Assembly: GCF_020184175.1 (NCBI RefSeq)
Contig: NC_065533.1
Coordinates: 16,266,695-16,330,694 of the forward strand
Reading direction: 5' to 3'
Length of the DNA stretch: 64,000 bases
Source of the DNA: Aphis gossypii
Taxonomy: Eukaryota; Arthropoda; Insecta; Hemiptera; Aphididae
Shown piece by piece: positions 63,665 through 64,000 of this stretch. The notes under the pieces were generated by a model that had not been told where the DNA came from, ran no database searches, and was given only the letters and a program-made list of their open reading frames with translations. The translations under genes and the position numbers were made by a program. Every line of letters starts with the position of its first letter. Position 1 is the stretch's first letter.

Positions 63665-64000
63665 GTGAAGTTGGCCCCCCCACATGACCCCACGGACTTC
63701 AAACCGGTATCAAAATTTTGCAATTTTTATGCAACTAATTGCATGTCTCGGGAAAAAATTTGCAATCCTTCGTGGGGCCCGTAAAAACCAAAATACTTAT
63801 GGGGGGGCCAACTTCACGTAGCCCCCCCCACACGGACCCATGGACTTCAAACCGGTATCAAAATTTTGCAATTTTTATGCAACTAATTGCATGTCTCGGG
63901 AAAAAATTTGCAATCCTTCGTGGGGCCCGTAAAAACCAAAATACTTATGGGGGGGCCAACTTCACGTAGCCCCCCCCACATGGACCCATGGACTTCAAAC
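63665..64000. repeat. 148-bp tandem repeat at the right edge
   Basis: GGACTTCAAACCGGTATC starts at 63694 and 63842, and its beginning again at 63990: an exact 148-bp period. The first two units are nearly identical. Each unit contains C-rich (GCCCCCCCCAC) and G-rich (GGGGGGGCC) tracts, an inverted-repeat feel like the MITEs above. The array continues past the window. Confidence 0.88.

Noticed and set aside
63739..63969. 76-codon frame at the right edge
   Set aside because: It is the 148-bp tandem unit translated; the peptide simply repeats with the array.
1..64000. CRISPR arrays, bacterial operons, riboswitches or viral integration
   Set aside because: None seen; the sequence is eukaryotic with spliced genes and transposons.

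Overview
The window reads as nuclear DNA of an insect, most probably an aphid or close hemipteran relative. It is AT-rich, its genes are split by GT-AG introns, and it is crowded with DNA transposons and their short derivatives. The aphid assignment is inference from overall style and repeat types; the insect assignment is supported by gene structure and protein similarity recalled from known families. There is no bacterial-type gene organisation.

Three cellular genes can be read, all on the minus strand. (1) Positions 1-19913: the gene for subunit 1 of serine palmitoyltransferase (SPTLC1 type). Nine exons lie inside the window, the 3' end runs off the left edge, and the first intron is 12.9 kb. 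(2) Positions 34200-42517: a complete gene for DDB1, the CUL4 ubiquitin-ligase adaptor. It has 19 coding exons and encodes 1160 residues with every splice phase in register. (3) Positions 45347-47328: a three-exon gene for an insulin-like peptide of 129 residues, with canonical B- and A-chain cysteine spacing and a C-terminal extension. The three are unrelated in function (sphingolipid synthesis, protein degradation/DNA repair, hormone signalling), and nothing suggests co-regulation.

The remainder is largely mobile DNA. A 2.4-kb hAT transposon (30902-33299) has matching ends, a perfect 8-bp target duplication and an almost complete transposase broken by two apparent frameshifts. It sits exactly at the first base of a Helitron (33307-34117). 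A second, deleted hAT (9692-10537) keeps only the transposase C-terminus. At least eight further short hAT-type elements carry 8-bp duplications, mostly perfect. There are also pogo/Tigger-like TA-duplicating elements, a second and a broken third Helitron, two large palindromic fold-back elements (23741-24003, 43177-43607), long-inverted-repeat elements (25134-26174, 57651-58425), a dispersed ~1.4-kb repeat family (called family R here) and a 148-bp tandem repeat at the right edge.

Layout: 1-19.9 kb SPTLC1 with transposons in its introns; 19.9-20.7 kb GC-richer promoter-like segment; 20.7-30.5 kb intergenic repeats; 30.5-34.1 kb hAT/Helitron cluster; 34.2-42.5 kb DDB1; 43.2-43.6 kb palindrome; 45.3-47.4 kb insulin-like gene; 47.8-48.3 kb nested transposons; 48.4-64 kb intergenic DNA with repeats and a few decayed coding fragments, one resembling a MULE transposase.
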